Source: Alphaproteobacteria bacterium
GTDB taxonomy: Bacteria; Pseudomonadota; Alphaproteobacteria; Rickettsiales; UBA8987
Length of the DNA stretch: 64,000 bases
Reading direction: 5' to 3'
Assembly: GCA_030429625.1 (NCBI GenBank)
Contig: JAUIFA010000004.1
Location: 269,568-333,567, forward strand
The translations under genes and the position numbers were made by a program. This document shows positions 52,306 to 61,702 of the stretch, one piece after another. The first letter of the stretch is position 1, and each line of letters starts with the position of its first letter. The notes beneath the pieces were generated by a model. That model saw only the letters and a list, made by a program, of their open reading frames with translations. It made no database searches and had not been told where the DNA came from.

Positions 52306-55300
52306 CTACGATGGGTGTATTTTTAATCCCATCGTTTTTGCCAGTTTCTCAAGCCTTTTATACACTTCGCTGTTTACCAAGGACTGGTCGTCTTTCTTGC
52401 AGGATAAAATCAGCTCTTCGCCCTTGATGTAGAGCTTTACACGGGTGAGAATGTTACGTGATCCGCCGGAAAGATGATAACCAAGATGCATGGCTTGACC
52501 CACAATCTTGGCATGCTTAATTTGGCTTTGTCGCAGAAGATTTTGTGGTTTTCGGGTGGTGGACGGATCGTCCTTATCACGATAACGATGAAAGAGTGCG
52601 CTGGCAATAAAGACCCTTTCGATGTGGTTCATGCCGGGAATCTTCGAGTCGATTACCCAACGAAATGCCATGTCGGCACGATAGGCACTGTGTTCGTGCC
52701 ATGCCAAACACCCCAAAATACAAGCGGCTTTACGCAATCGTTCCACGTTGCTGATGTTGGTGTCTTTTGGAATGTTTTTAAAGATAGGCGATATCCATTT
52801 ATGCAATGATTCTCCAAATTCTACCCATTGTTTTTCATTGGCAGCGGTAATGGAAGAGTCAGGGGATAAATGGTCAATCATGTCCGAACATCCAGCAATG
52901 AGAGGGTCATCTCCTTGTATAAAAGGCTCAAGCTTGTTAAACAAAATTCCCTCACGTATGCCATGAGTAGAGAAACTTATGATGTCTGGCTCGCCGATTT
53001 CTATAATGGATTTTAGTACCAATGTGGAAGGAACTAATGTGTCAACCCGACCAGGTGAAAGAGTGGGTAAATCTTCAAGTTCCCGATAGGATGAGCCAAG
53101 AATAAGGTCAATGGTTTTCATAAGGTCGGATGGGGTGACATAAAGTTGTTCAATGACTTTAACAGGATGCCTTGTGCGGGAGATATGTATTTTTGCAATG
53201 GCCCGAAAACCTCCGCCCACAGCGCAAAAAGTTTTGCCTTTTAATGTGGTATTAAATGGAAATTCTTTTAAGTGAGATTCTATGATATTTACAGCTTTCT
53301 CGGGTGTTTTTCGGCAATATTCCTGCATTCTTAATGAGCCGATAGGGAAGCTGAAACGATTGCTAACAATGTTGTGTTTGGCGTGTTTAGCGCGGTTGTC
53401 TGGATCAAAACCAACTTTTGATAGTTCCAAGCTGCCACCACCAATGTCGCCCACCACGCCATCAACAGCATAAAAGGCAGAAGCAATCGCCAATCCAGAC
53501 AGTAAGGCCTCTTCTTTGCCAGAAAGAATTTGAATTTTGATGTTGCAGTTGGTTTCAACATTGTAAACAAAATCCATCCCGTCTACTGCGTCGCGTACCG
53601 CAGAAGTGGCAAAGCAGATCAGATCCTTAATTTTCATTGAGCGGACAATTTTGACAAAGCGTTCGATAGATTTATAGGCCAACATCACCCCTTTGGGGTT
53701 TAGTAAATTACTTTTTTCAAGCCCTTTGGCCAGCTTGCAGGATACTTTTTCGTTAAACAAGGCAAGCGGGGTACGCTTTAAACCATCATAAATAACCAGC
53801 CTTATGGAGTTTGAACCAATGTCAATGACGGCCACTTCCTTGCCGGTACTATAATAATTTGGCTGAGTGGTTGAGATATAGGACGAGGTTACGGGTTTTT
53901 TCCTAAGAGCGGAGCCACGTCCAGACAGGCTTGGGTTAGAAACAAAGAATTCGTGGGCGGAAAAGGCTGATTTATTAAAGGGCAGCCTGACATATTCACC
54001 GTTGCTTTGCAGATCCCAACTTTGTTTTCTGTCGTTGATGTTGGCCTGCATGATTTGCCCCAGAACCTGTTCGTGGACAGTGGGGTTTTCAATGGGTACC
54101 ATAATTTCTACCCTGCGGTCAATCTTGTGATCAATCCAATCCACCGGGCCAATGAAGACTTTTGCATTTGGTGAGGGGAGGTTATTTCCATTCCCAAAAC
54201 AATAAATTCGAGAATGTTCAAGAAATCGTCCGACAATACTTTTGACTTGAATATTTTCTGAGAGTCCGGCAATGCCAGGTTTAAGGCAACAAATTCCGCG
54301 TACAATTATTTTTATGTTAACCCCGGCGCAAGAGGCTTCGTATAATCTATCGATCAGTTTTTCATCGGCTAGAGAATTCATCTTCAGCCAGATGTGGGCT
54401 GGCTTGCCATTTTTGGCGTTTTTGATTTCTGTATTAATCAGCTTCTCGATAGATTGACGAAGGTTAAACGGCGCCATCGCCAGTTTCTTAAGGTTTTCTG
54501 GCTTGGTATTGGTTTCAAGGAAGTTAAAAACCTTCTCTGCGTCAGAACATAAAAAGGGATCGCCGGTGAAGAAGGATAAATCAGAGTAAATCTGTGCGTT
54601 TTGGGGGTGATAATTTCCTGTTCCATAGTGCACATAGGAATGTTTTTTTAACGCTCCATCTTCACCTGGAATTCTCCGGTGGACCAAAGACATTTTGGCG
54701 TGTATTTTCAATTTAGGAATACCATAGATCACTTTTGCGCCGGCTTCTTGAAGCTCTTTACCCCAGTTAAGGTTGTAGGCTTCATCAAAGCGGGCTTTCA
54801 GTTCCACCACAACGGTGACATTCTTGCCGGCTTTGGCGGCATCAATCAGTGCCAATACGATGGAGTTATTTTTTCCAATTCGATAGAGTGTTTGTTTAAT
54901 TTCTGTTACATAAGGATCATTGGCGGCTTGTTGTAGAAATTTGACTACTACATCAAAACTTTCGTAAGGGTGATGAATAATAATATCTTTTGCATCAATG
55001 GCCGCAAAGCAATCGCCGCCATAATCATTGATTCGCTCGGGAAAGCGAATATTTTGTTTGCGATATTTTAAGTTTGGATCATCCAGACAATCTTTTTCGC
55101 ACAATTCAGAAAGATAATTGATGCTAAGAAATGCACTGCTGCAAGCGATGGTTTTTTCATCTATCTTGAGCCGATCAGACAAAAATTGCTCCATTTCGGA
55201 TGAGATAGAAGAAGAGAAAGTTACGCGGACAATGTCACCCTCTTTGCGTTTGCTTAATGCTCTTTCAAAAGAACTAATGAGATCGTCTGCCTCGTCGGAA

Positions 55301-56013
55301 AGCACTAACTCACTGTCGCGAATTACATGCAAAATCCCATAATCGGAAACAGTGGCAGAGGGGAAGAGGTCTTTGACAAATAATTTTAAAATATCTTCCA
55401 AGGTCACAAAGCGAATTTTTTGCTTTTCGGGCTTGGTTTCACGCAGTGCGGGCAATTGTATGAATCGCTGCAGTTTTGAAGAAATATTCACAATGACGCG
55501 TTTCTTAATGTCATCTTCTTCCAAAAATACACAGGCAGCTACCCCAAGATTAGGAATTAAGGGAAAAGGTTCACTTTTCTGGACATGTTCAATGGATAAA
55601 TAGGGAGCAACATAATGTTTAAAATATTGTTTTAGCCATTTTAGGTCGTAGGACAGGTAATGTTTTGGACTTAAAATATCAATATTACGCAAGCGCATTT
55701 CGTCGATAAATTTTTTCCAGCTTTCTTGTTGGGCATTCATCAGCCTGTTGCTGCGCTGATGAATTTTAAGCAATTCTTCTATAATTTCGAAACTATCATA
55801 ATTCGGATCTTTTGCGCCGTGGGTGATTTGCGATTTTAACCCAGCGACCCTGACCATGTAGAACTCATCAAGATTGTTGGCAGAAATAGAGAGAAACCGC
55901 ATGCGTTCAATCAGCGGGTTGTAGCTGTTTTGCGCTTCTTGCAGGACGCGCTCATTAAACGCCAGCCAAGACAATTCCTTGTTAAAATATTTGTCGCTGT
56001 TGGTTGAAACCAT
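52306..56013 (-). CDS. Polyphosphate kinase - exopolyphosphatase fusion
   Basis: A 1235-residue single open frame. Residues about 1-700 are PPK1, which makes polyphosphate from ATP: NKELSWLAFNERVL, ISANNLDEFYMVRVAGL, the catalytic HAKMSLVHR and the later HYGTGNYHPQNAQIYSDLS. After a linker rich in Ser, Thr and Tyr, residues about 727-1235 are Ppx/GppA: VAVIDIGSNSIRLVIYD (Asp731), TSAVRDAVDG, SGKEEALLSG and GDIGGGSLEL. The second part hydrolyses polyphosphate or pppGpp. These are normally separate neighbouring genes. No frameshift or stop is seen at the junction. Confidence 0.95.
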   Translation of the reverse strand: MVSTNSDKYFNKELSWLAFNERVLQEAQNSYNPLIERMRFLSISANNLDEFYMVRVAGLKSQITHGAKDPNYDSFEIIEELLKIHQRSNRLMNAQQESWKKFIDEMRLRNIDILSPKHYLSYDLKWLKQYFKHYVAPYLSIEHVQKSEPFPLIPNLGVAACVFLEEDDIKKRVIVNISSKLQRFIQLPALRETKPEKQKIRFVTLEDILKLFVKDLFPSATVSDYGILHVIRDSELVLSDEADDLISSFERALSKRKEGDIVRVTFSSSISSEMEQFLSDRLKIDEKTIACSSAFLSINYLSELCEKDCLDDPNLKYRKQNIRFPERINDYGGDCFAAIDAKDIIIHHPYESFDVVVKFLQQAANDPYVTEIKQTLYRIGKNNSIVLALIDAAKAGKNVTVVVELKARFDEAYNLNWGKELQEAGAKVIYGIPKLKIHAKMSLVHRRIPGEDGALKKHSYVHYGTGNYHPQNAQIYSDLSFFTGDPFLCSDAEKVFNFLETNTKPENLKKLAMAPFNLRQSIEKLINTEIKNAKNGKPAHIWLKMNSLADEKLIDRLYEASCAGVNIKIIVRGICCLKPGIAGLSENIQVKSIVGRFLEHSRIYCFGNGNNLPSPNAKVFIGPVDWIDHKIDRRVEIMVPIENPTVHEQVLGQIMQANINDRKQSWDLQSNGEYVRLPFNKSAFSAHEFFVSNPSLSGRGSALRKKPVTSSYISTTQPNYYSTGKEVAVIDIGSNSIRLVIYDGLKRTPLALFNEKVSCKLAKGLEKSNLLNPKGVMLAYKSIERFVKIVRSMKIKDLICFATSAVRDAVDGMDFVYNVETNCNIKIQILSGKEEALLSGLAIASAFYAVDGVVGDIGGGSLELSKVGFDPDNRAKHAKHNIVSNRFSFPIGSLRMQEYCRKTPEKAVNIIESHLKEFPFNTTLKGKTFCAVGGGFRAIAKIHISRTRHPVKVIEQLYVTPSDLMKTIDLILGSSYRELEDLPTLSPGRVDTLVPSTLVLKSIIEIGEPDIISFSTHGIREGILFNKLEPFIQGDDPLIAGCSDMIDHLSPDSSITAANEKQWVEFGESLHKWISPIFKNIPKDTNISNVERLRKAACILGCLAWHEHSAYRADMAFRWVIDSKIPGMNHIERVFIASALFHRYRDKDDPSTTRKPQNLLRQSQIKHAKIVGQAMHLGYHLSGGSRNILTRVKLYIKGEELILSCKKDDQSLVNSEVYKRLEKLAKTMGLKIHPS

Positions 56014-56107
56014 GGTTCCTTGGGCTATATTTGTTGCGTATGTTAGAATATATAATTATAAAACATCTCATTATAACAGAAATTTGTCAAAAGCTGAATT
56101 GTTTTAT

Positions 56108-56563
56108 ATGCACACGCACGAGGAAACATATCGTTCACATTATTCTGCGGAGCAATTATATAAAATTGTGGGGGATGTAAGGTCTTATCCAGAATTTTTG
56201 CCATGGGTGTCGGCTTGTCGAATTCGTGAGGAAACAGCGGAATATATAATTGCTGAGCTTTTGATAAATTTTAAAGCATTCCGAAGTTCGTATACTTCCA
56301 AAGTATGGCTTAAGGATTGTCAATCTGGAGTATATTCCATTGATGTAGGGTTGGTGGAGGGCCCATTTAAAGCGCTGGTAAACCATTGGAGCTTTCGTCC
56401 GTGTGAGGATGGCTCGTGTGAAATAAAATTTTTCTTAGAATTTGCCTTCAAATCAAAAATTCTCAGTAATATGCTGGACAAAGTATTCTGTACGGTGGTC
56501 TCACGCATGGTTAAAGCATTTGAAGACAGGGCACAGCAGATTTACGGTAAGAAAAAGGACTAG
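56108..56563 (+). CDS. Coq10/RatA-family START-like protein
   Basis: A 151-residue protein from MHTHEETY; a longer frame begins inside the preceding gene and is less likely. It has YKIVGDVRSYPEFLPWVSACRI, typical of the family, and the later VEGPFKALVNHWSFRP and FFLEFAFKSKIL. The eukaryotic homologue Coq10 binds ubiquinone, and E. coli RatA was reported to affect ribosomes. In alphaproteobacteria the ubiquinone role is the likely one. The stop shares CTAG with the convergent ArsR gene. Confidence 0.88.
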   Translation: MHTHEETYRSHYSAEQLYKIVGDVRSYPEFLPWVSACRIREETAEYIIAELLINFKAFRSSYTSKVWLKDCQSGVYSIDVGLVEGPFKALVNHWSFRPCEDGSCEIKFFLEFAFKSKILSNMLDKVFCTVVSRMVKAFEDRAQQIYGKKKD

Positions 56564-56835
56564 CTTTTGCCGGTAATATATCCGGCAAGACGTTTGGCGC
56601 GTTTTCGACTGGCTTTGTAAATGATAGACCGCCCTTCTTTAACGCCTTCAATCAAGCCACATGATTTTAATTGTGAGAGATGAAAAGAAAGGGTGGTTGG
56701 CGGAATTTCAAGCTTTTCAGCAATCTCTCCGGCGCAGATCCCGTCGTCAGAGCTGTCCAGCAATAACAAGAAAATGGACAGGCGGGTGTCTTGTGCCAAT
56801 GCGGCAAGAACTTCGACGGCTTTGGAGTGTTTCAT
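56560..56835 (-). CDS. ArsR-family transcription regulator
   Basis: A 91-residue winged-helix repressor. It has ALAQDTRLSIFLLLL, the helix-turn-helix AGEIAEKLEIPPTTLSFHLSQL and a wing EGRSIIYKAS. Apart from a single Cys in the ICAGEIA segment and another in KSCGLIEG, the typical ELCVCDL metal site is not present. Its ligand is thus uncertain. No ars or metal pump genes are next to it. An ATAATATAA direct repeat 30 bases apart (56834 and 56864) flanks the start. Confidence 0.87.
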   Translation of the reverse strand: MKHSKAVEVLAALAQDTRLSIFLLLLDSSDDGICAGEIAEKLEIPPTTLSFHLSQLKSCGLIEGVKEGRSIIYKASRKRAKRLAGYITGKS

Positions 56836-57009
56836 AATATAACCATAATTTTACAATTTTAAAATAATATAATGTGAGGAGGAATCTGTCAATCATTAGG
56901 GTAGATATAAGGTAAAATATACGGGAAATGTGAAAAATACTGTTGCATTTGTTCTATCTAACCTATAGATTGCGCAGCGAAATTTAGATATTTCCTGAAA
57001 ATATGTCGT

Positions 57010-57094
57010 GCGGACGTGGCGGAATTGGTAGACGCGCTAGATTTAGGTTCTAGTACCGCGAGGTGTGTGGGTTCAAGTCCCTCCGTCCGTACCA
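57010..57094 (+). tRNA. tRNA-Leu (anticodon TAG)
   Basis: An 85-base class II tRNA. The acceptor GCGGACG pairs with CGTCCGT with one G-T pair. The anticodon stem CTAGA/TCTAG holds the loop TTTAGGT (anticodon TAG). The T arm contains GGTTCAAGTCC, the discriminator is A and CCA is encoded. The tig gene starts 76 bases later. Confidence 0.96.
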
Positions 57095-57169
57095 CTTATT
57101 TTCAAGAAATAGGTAGGATCAGGGTTTGTTTCCTACATCGTCATATTAATATTTTATACAGGTTTCTCC

Positions 57170-58480
57170 ATGCAAGTAGAACAAGTTCTATCTGAAAAAT
57201 TAAAACGTGAATATAACATTACGGTACCGGCAGATGACGTAAAAAAAGAGACGGATGCCCGTCTTGAAGTTGTTGCCAAAGATATTAAGATGCCAGGATT
57301 TCGTCCGGGCAAGGTGCCAATGGATATCATCAAGAAAAACCATGGACAAAGAGTGCTGGGGGAGGTGCTTGAGATTGTGGTAGATCGTTCTTCGCGCGCT
57401 GCCCTAGAAAAAGAATCTCTACGTCCGGCGATGCGCCCAAAGATTGAGATTCTTGATTTTAACGAAGGCCAAGATTTGAAATATAAAATGGAATTTGAGG
57501 TTCTTCCAGAGGTTCCAGAGGTGGATTTTACAAAAATTACCATTGAAAAACCAAAATCTGAAGCAACCGATAAAGAAGTAGACACCGCCCTAGAAAAAGT
57601 TGCAGGGCAGAGTAAATCATTCTCAGAAGTTGCGCGCAAATCTAAAAAGGGCGATGCAGTAAAGATTGACTTTGAAGGATTTGTTGATGGTGTTGCGTTT
57701 GATGGTGGCAAAGGTGAGGACTTTCAGCTTGAATTGGGCAGCAACTCATTCATTCCTGGCTTTGAGGATCAGCTTGTTGGAACAAAGGCTGGTGATGATG
57801 TTGAGGTGAACGTGAAGTTCCCAGACGAATATCATTCTAACGACCTTGCCGGTAAAGACGCCTTGTTTAAAGTGAAGGTACATCAGGTGTTGGAAGCTGC
57901 TGCCAGTAAGGCGGACGACGAATTGGCGAAGAAGCTTGGTTTTGAAGATCTAGCAAAACTTAAAGAGGCTATTAAAGGCCAAATAAACCAAGAAATTGAT
58001 GCGGCTTCAAGAACACACGCCAAAAAAGCATTGTTTGATACGCTAAACGACAAGCATGATTTTGAAGTTCCTGAGTCTATGGAAAAAATGGAATTTGATT
58101 CTATTTGGCATCAGGTGCAACATGCCAAAGAGCATAATCCAGAAGCAGAGGAATTTAAAAAGCCGGAAGCCGAGTTGGAAAAAGAATATAAGGACATGGC
58201 ACATCGTCGAGTTCAGTTAGGAATTTTGCTCTCTGAAATTGGTTTTAAAAATGAGCTGACGGTCAATCAGGAAGAGGTCAGTCAGGCTGTTTTGGCTGAA
58301 GCGCGCCAATATCCTGGGCAAGAACAACAGGTTTTTGATTATTACCGTGATAACCCAGAAAATCTTGAGGCATTAAAAGGCCCAATTCTGGAAGAAAAAG
58401 TTGTTGATTTTATTCTCGATAAAGTTACTGTAAAAGAAAAGAAGATGACGGTCGAAGAGTTGCAAAAACTTGACGTGTAA
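57170..58480 (+). CDS. tig: Trigger factor
   Basis: A 436-residue ribosome-bound chaperone and prolyl isomerase. The ribosome-binding segment is MPGFRPGKVPMDIIKK, the FKBP domain spans about 160-245 (GDAVKIDFEGFVDGVAFDGG, FIPGFEDQLVG), and a helical C-terminal domain follows. It precedes clpP and clpX, the common order. Confidence 0.97.
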   Translation: MQVEQVLSEKLKREYNITVPADDVKKETDARLEVVAKDIKMPGFRPGKVPMDIIKKNHGQRVLGEVLEIVVDRSSRAALEKESLRPAMRPKIEILDFNEGQDLKYKMEFEVLPEVPEVDFTKITIEKPKSEATDKEVDTALEKVAGQSKSFSEVARKSKKGDAVKIDFEGFVDGVAFDGGKGEDFQLELGSNSFIPGFEDQLVGTKAGDDVEVNVKFPDEYHSNDLAGKDALFKVKVHQVLEAAASKADDELAKKLGFEDLAKLKEAIKGQINQEIDAASRTHAKKALFDTLNDKHDFEVPESMEKMEFDSIWHQVQHAKEHNPEAEEFKKPEAELEKEYKDMAHRRVQLGILLSEIGFKNELTVNQEEVSQAVLAEARQYPGQEQQVFDYYRDNPENLEALKGPILEEKVVDFILDKVTVKEKKMTVEELQKLDV

Positions 58481-58516
58481 TTTTCTTTTAAATCAGTAAT
58501 TCAGGGGTAAAAATAT

Positions 58517-59155
58517 ATGGAAGATTTATATGGTGATGTAGGCGCTAGGATGGATTTGGTGCCTATGGTTGTGGAACAAACCGGTCGTGGTGAGCGCTCG
58601 TTTGACATTTATTCTCGCCTGTTGCGGGAGCGTATCATCTTTGTCAATGGCCAGGTTCATGACCATATGAGTCAGCTTGTATGTGCCCAGCTTTTGTTTT
58701 TGGAATCAGAAAACCCAGACAAAGACATTTACATGTACATTAATTCCCCCGGTGGGGTGGTGACATCCGGTCTGGCGATTTATGACACCATGCAGTATAT
58801 CAAGCCAAAAGTTGCCACGTTATGTATGGGGCAGGCCGCTTCGATGGGGTCTCTTTTGCTTACGGCTGGAGAGCCGGGAATGCGCTACGTACTTCCTAAT
58901 GCGCGGGTGATGATTCACCAGCCTTCGGGAGGTTTTCAAGGACAGGCAACGGACATTGAAATCCACGCTCAGGAAATCCTGAATCTCAAAAAACGCTTAA
59001 ACAACATGTATGTTTCCCATACCGGTCAGAAGCTTGCGGTAATTGAAAGAGCAATGGAGCGGGATAATTTTATGAGTGCAGAAGATGCGGTAAAATTTGG
59101 CCTTGTTGACAAAGTTGTTGAAAAACGTCCCGATGAGATCGGTACTAAGAAATAA
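58517..59155 (+). CDS. clpP: ATP-dependent Clp protease proteolytic subunit
   Basis: A 212-residue serine peptidase with Ser109 in MGQAASMGS and His134 in VMIHQPSGG. Asp in FGLVDKVVE completes the triad. It assembles into tetradecamers capped by ClpX or ClpA. In Caulobacter ClpXP degrades CtrA, and a CckA-type kinase lies in the same cluster here. Confidence 0.97.
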   Translation: MEDLYGDVGARMDLVPMVVEQTGRGERSFDIYSRLLRERIIFVNGQVHDHMSQLVCAQLLFLESENPDKDIYMYINSPGGVVTSGLAIYDTMQYIKPKVATLCMGQAASMGSLLLTAGEPGMRYVLPNARVMIHQPSGGFQGQATDIEIHAQEILNLKKRLNNMYVSHTGQKLAVIERAMERDNFMSAEDAVKFGLVDKVVEKRPDEIGTKK

Positions 59156-59247
59156 CTCTGTTATTGTCTATTATTTGCCTTGTCTTTTTTTCTCAAGGAA
59201 AGTACTCTTAAAGCAGGTGCTACTAAGTAACAAATTGGGTAGGTCAT

Positions 59248-60546
59248 ATGTCTGATTCTGAAGATAACACAACAAACAGTGGCGAAGGCAACACTTTATA
59301 CTGTTCATTCTGCGGTAAAAGCCAGCATGAGGTGCGTAAACTCATCGCTGGGCCCACGGTTTTTATTTGTAATGAATGTGTCGAATTGTGCCTTGATATT
59401 ATCCGCGAGGAAAGCAAATCATTGCTTACTGTTGAGGGTGATGGCAGTATTCCCAAACCTGCGACAATTAACGATGTGTTAAACGACTATGTCATTGGGC
59501 AGGAATCGGCAAAAAGAATTCTTTCTGTGGCTGTGCACAACCATTATAAACGTGTTGATCACATGGAAAAAGGCGGTGAGCCAGAACTTGCCAAATCCAA
59601 TATACTGATCGTTGGGCCTACGGGATGCGGTAAGACATTGTTAGCCCAAACGTTGGCACGGATCATTGATGTGCCGTTTACTATGGCGGATGCGACAACG
59701 TTAACCGAAGCGGGCTATGTGGGTGAGGACGTTGAAAATATTATCCTGCGTCTGCTGCAAGCGGCTGACTATAACGTAGAACGCGCGCAACGTGGCATTG
59801 TCTATATTGATGAGGTGGATAAGATTTCCCGTAAGTCTGAAAATCCGTCCATCACACGTGACGTTTCGGGTGAAGGTGTACAACAAGCCTTGTTAAAAAT
59901 TATGGAAGGTACGGTGGCATCTGTTCCTCCACAAGGCGGACGTAAACATCCACAGCAGGAATTCTTGCAGGTCGATACGGCGGGCATTCTCTTTATCTGT
60001 GGCGGGTCTTTTGCGGGGCTTGAAAAAATCATTGCCAATCGCCGAGAAGGAAGTTCGATTGGTTTTGGTGCTTCGGTGAGAAACAATGAAAATCTTGAAA
60101 TTGGTCAAATGCTTTCTAAATTGGAGCCAGAAGATTTGGTGCGTTATGGTCTGATTCCTGAATTTGTTGGTCGTGTGCCGGTCATCGCCACTTTGGAAGA
60201 TCTTGATGAAGATGCGTTGGTTCAAATTTTAACCCAGCCAAAGAACGCGTTAGTTAAGCAATATGTGAAATTGTTTGAGATGGAAGAGGTGGAACTTAAA
60301 TTTACCGACGGTGCGCTACGTGCCATTGCACAAAGAGCTATTTCACGAAAAACGGGTGCGCGTGGGTTGCGTGCCATCATAGAAGACACCTTGCTTGATC
60401 TGATGTATGAAGTACCAAGCATGGACGATCTTATTTCGGTGACCATCAGCGAGAAGGTCGTCAAAGACGGTGCAAAACCAATTATGGCTTTTGCGGCGGA
60501 TAAGAAGAAAAAATCTCCTGCGAAGAAGTCTGCCAAGAAATCTTAG
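59248..60546 (+). CDS. clpX: ATP-dependent Clp protease ATP-binding subunit ClpX
   Basis: A 432-residue unfoldase. The N-terminal zinc finger has CSFC and CNECVELC. Walker A is [15 protein letters not shown], Walker B is [10 protein letters not shown], and the substrate pore loop GYVGED is present. The C-terminal tail is Lys/Ser-rich ([13 protein letters not shown]). In many genomes lon follows clpX; here flhB follows 17 bases after the stop. Confidence 0.97.
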   Translation: MSDSEDNTTNSGEGNTLYCSFCGKSQHEVRKLIAGPTVFICNECVELCLDIIREESKSLLTVEGDGSIPKPATINDVLNDYVIGQESAKRILSVAVHNHYKRVDHMEKGGEPELAKSNILIVGPTGCGKTLLAQTLARIIDVPFTMADATTLTEAGYVGEDVENIILRLLQAADYNVERAQRGIVYIDEVDKISRKSENPSITRDVSGEGVQQALLKIMEGTVASVPPQGGRKHPQQEFLQVDTAGILFICGGSFAGLEKIIANRREGSSIGFGASVRNNENLEIGQMLSKLEPEDLVRYGLIPEFVGRVPVIATLEDLDEDALVQILTQPKNALVKQYVKLFEMEEVELKFTDGALRAIAQRAISRKTGARGLRAIIEDTLLDLMYEVPSMDDLISVTISEKVVKDGAKPIMAFAADKKKKSPAKKSAKKS

Positions 60547-60563
60547 AATCTGGATGATGTGAG

Positions 60564-61640
60564 ATGGCAGAGGGAGACGATTCAGAAAAAACCGAGGAAC
60601 CGACGCATAAAAAAATGCAGGAAGCATTAGAAAAGGGGCAGGTCGCCTTTTCGCGTGAGGTAACAAATTTCTTGGTGCTGTTGGTATTGGCGTTAAATAT
60701 TATCTGGTTTGCGCCGTCATATATGAAGCATGCAACACTGAGCTTACGCCGATTTATCGAAAATGGGCACGATTTTGTACTCAACAAATCCAATGTTCCC
60801 AATTTGCTTTCTCAAACCATGTTGGACGTGGCCATAATTATGCTTGCGCCGATTATTGCCACCATTGTTGTGGCGTTGGCTTCAAGCTTTTTTCAGAATG
60901 GTATTGTGATTTCGTCTGAGCCGCTCATACCAAAATTGGAGAAAATTTCGATTGTTAAGGGCCTAAAACGCTTATTTTCCTTACGCTCGGTTGTGGAATT
61001 TATAAAAGGAGTGTTAAAGATAACCATTGTGGGTGTGGGAACCTATATAGCCATTGAATCAGATTTCCCTAAATTGGAACAGCTGGCGGATTATGATGTC
61101 ATGGCAATGTTGGTGGTGTTGTCGTCCATGGCATTTAAGATGGTGGTGGCGGCTTGTTCCATTATGCTGGTCATTGCGTTGGTGGATTTTCTGTATCAGA
61201 AATTTGAGTATATAAAATCATTAAAAATGAGCAAACAGGAAATTAAAGACGAATATAAGCAATCTGAGGGTGATCCGCAGATTAAGGCAAAATTACGGCA
61301 GATACGCATGCAAAGAGCGCAGAATCGGATGATGCAGGCTGTGCCGGATGCGGACGTGGTAATTCGTAACCCGACCCATTATGCTGTGGCTTTAAAATAC
61401 GATATGGACACAATGCCTGCGCCGTTAGTGGTTGCTCTTGGGCAGGATCATATTGCCCTAAAAATTATTGAAATTGCAGAAGAAAACGACGTCGTGGTGG
61501 TCACAAATAAGCCTCTTGCCCGTTCGTTATTTTCCTCTTCTGAGCTGGATCAGGAAATTCCTCTTGAACATTATCAGGCAGTGGCCGAGGTCATTGGCTA
61601 CGTCTATCGCCTAAAAGGAAAAACTAGAAGAAGTGCGTAA
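60564..61640 (+). CDS. flhB: Flagellar export protein FlhB
   Basis: A 358-residue type III export gate protein. Its N-terminus EKTEEPTHKKMQEALEKGQV is typical, four membrane helices follow, and the cytoplasmic domain has the autocleavage NPTH (Asn269-Pro270). Cleavage switches substrate from rod/hook to filament. It shows the cell is, or was, flagellated. It follows clpX closely and precedes cckA, so it may be controlled with them. Confidence 0.96.
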   Translation: MAEGDDSEKTEEPTHKKMQEALEKGQVAFSREVTNFLVLLVLALNIIWFAPSYMKHATLSLRRFIENGHDFVLNKSNVPNLLSQTMLDVAIIMLAPIIATIVVALASSFFQNGIVISSEPLIPKLEKISIVKGLKRLFSLRSVVEFIKGVLKITIVGVGTYIAIESDFPKLEQLADYDVMAMLVVLSSMAFKMVVAACSIMLVIALVDFLYQKFEYIKSLKMSKQEIKDEYKQSEGDPQIKAKLRQIRMQRAQNRMMQAVPDADVVIRNPTHYAVALKYDMDTMPAPLVVALGQDHIALKIIEIAEENDVVVVTNKPLARSLFSSSELDQEIPLEHYQAVAEVIGYVYRLKGKTRRSA

Positions 61641-61702
61641 ATTAAGATATACTTCCTCCCAATTGTATGTAAGTAAGGCTACTCCTATAGGGAAATGACG
61701 TT

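Noticed and set aside
59175-59210. CCTTG/CAAGG repeat around a T-run between clpP and clpX as a terminator
   Set aside because: The stem is only five base pairs and the T-run is in the loop, not after the stem.
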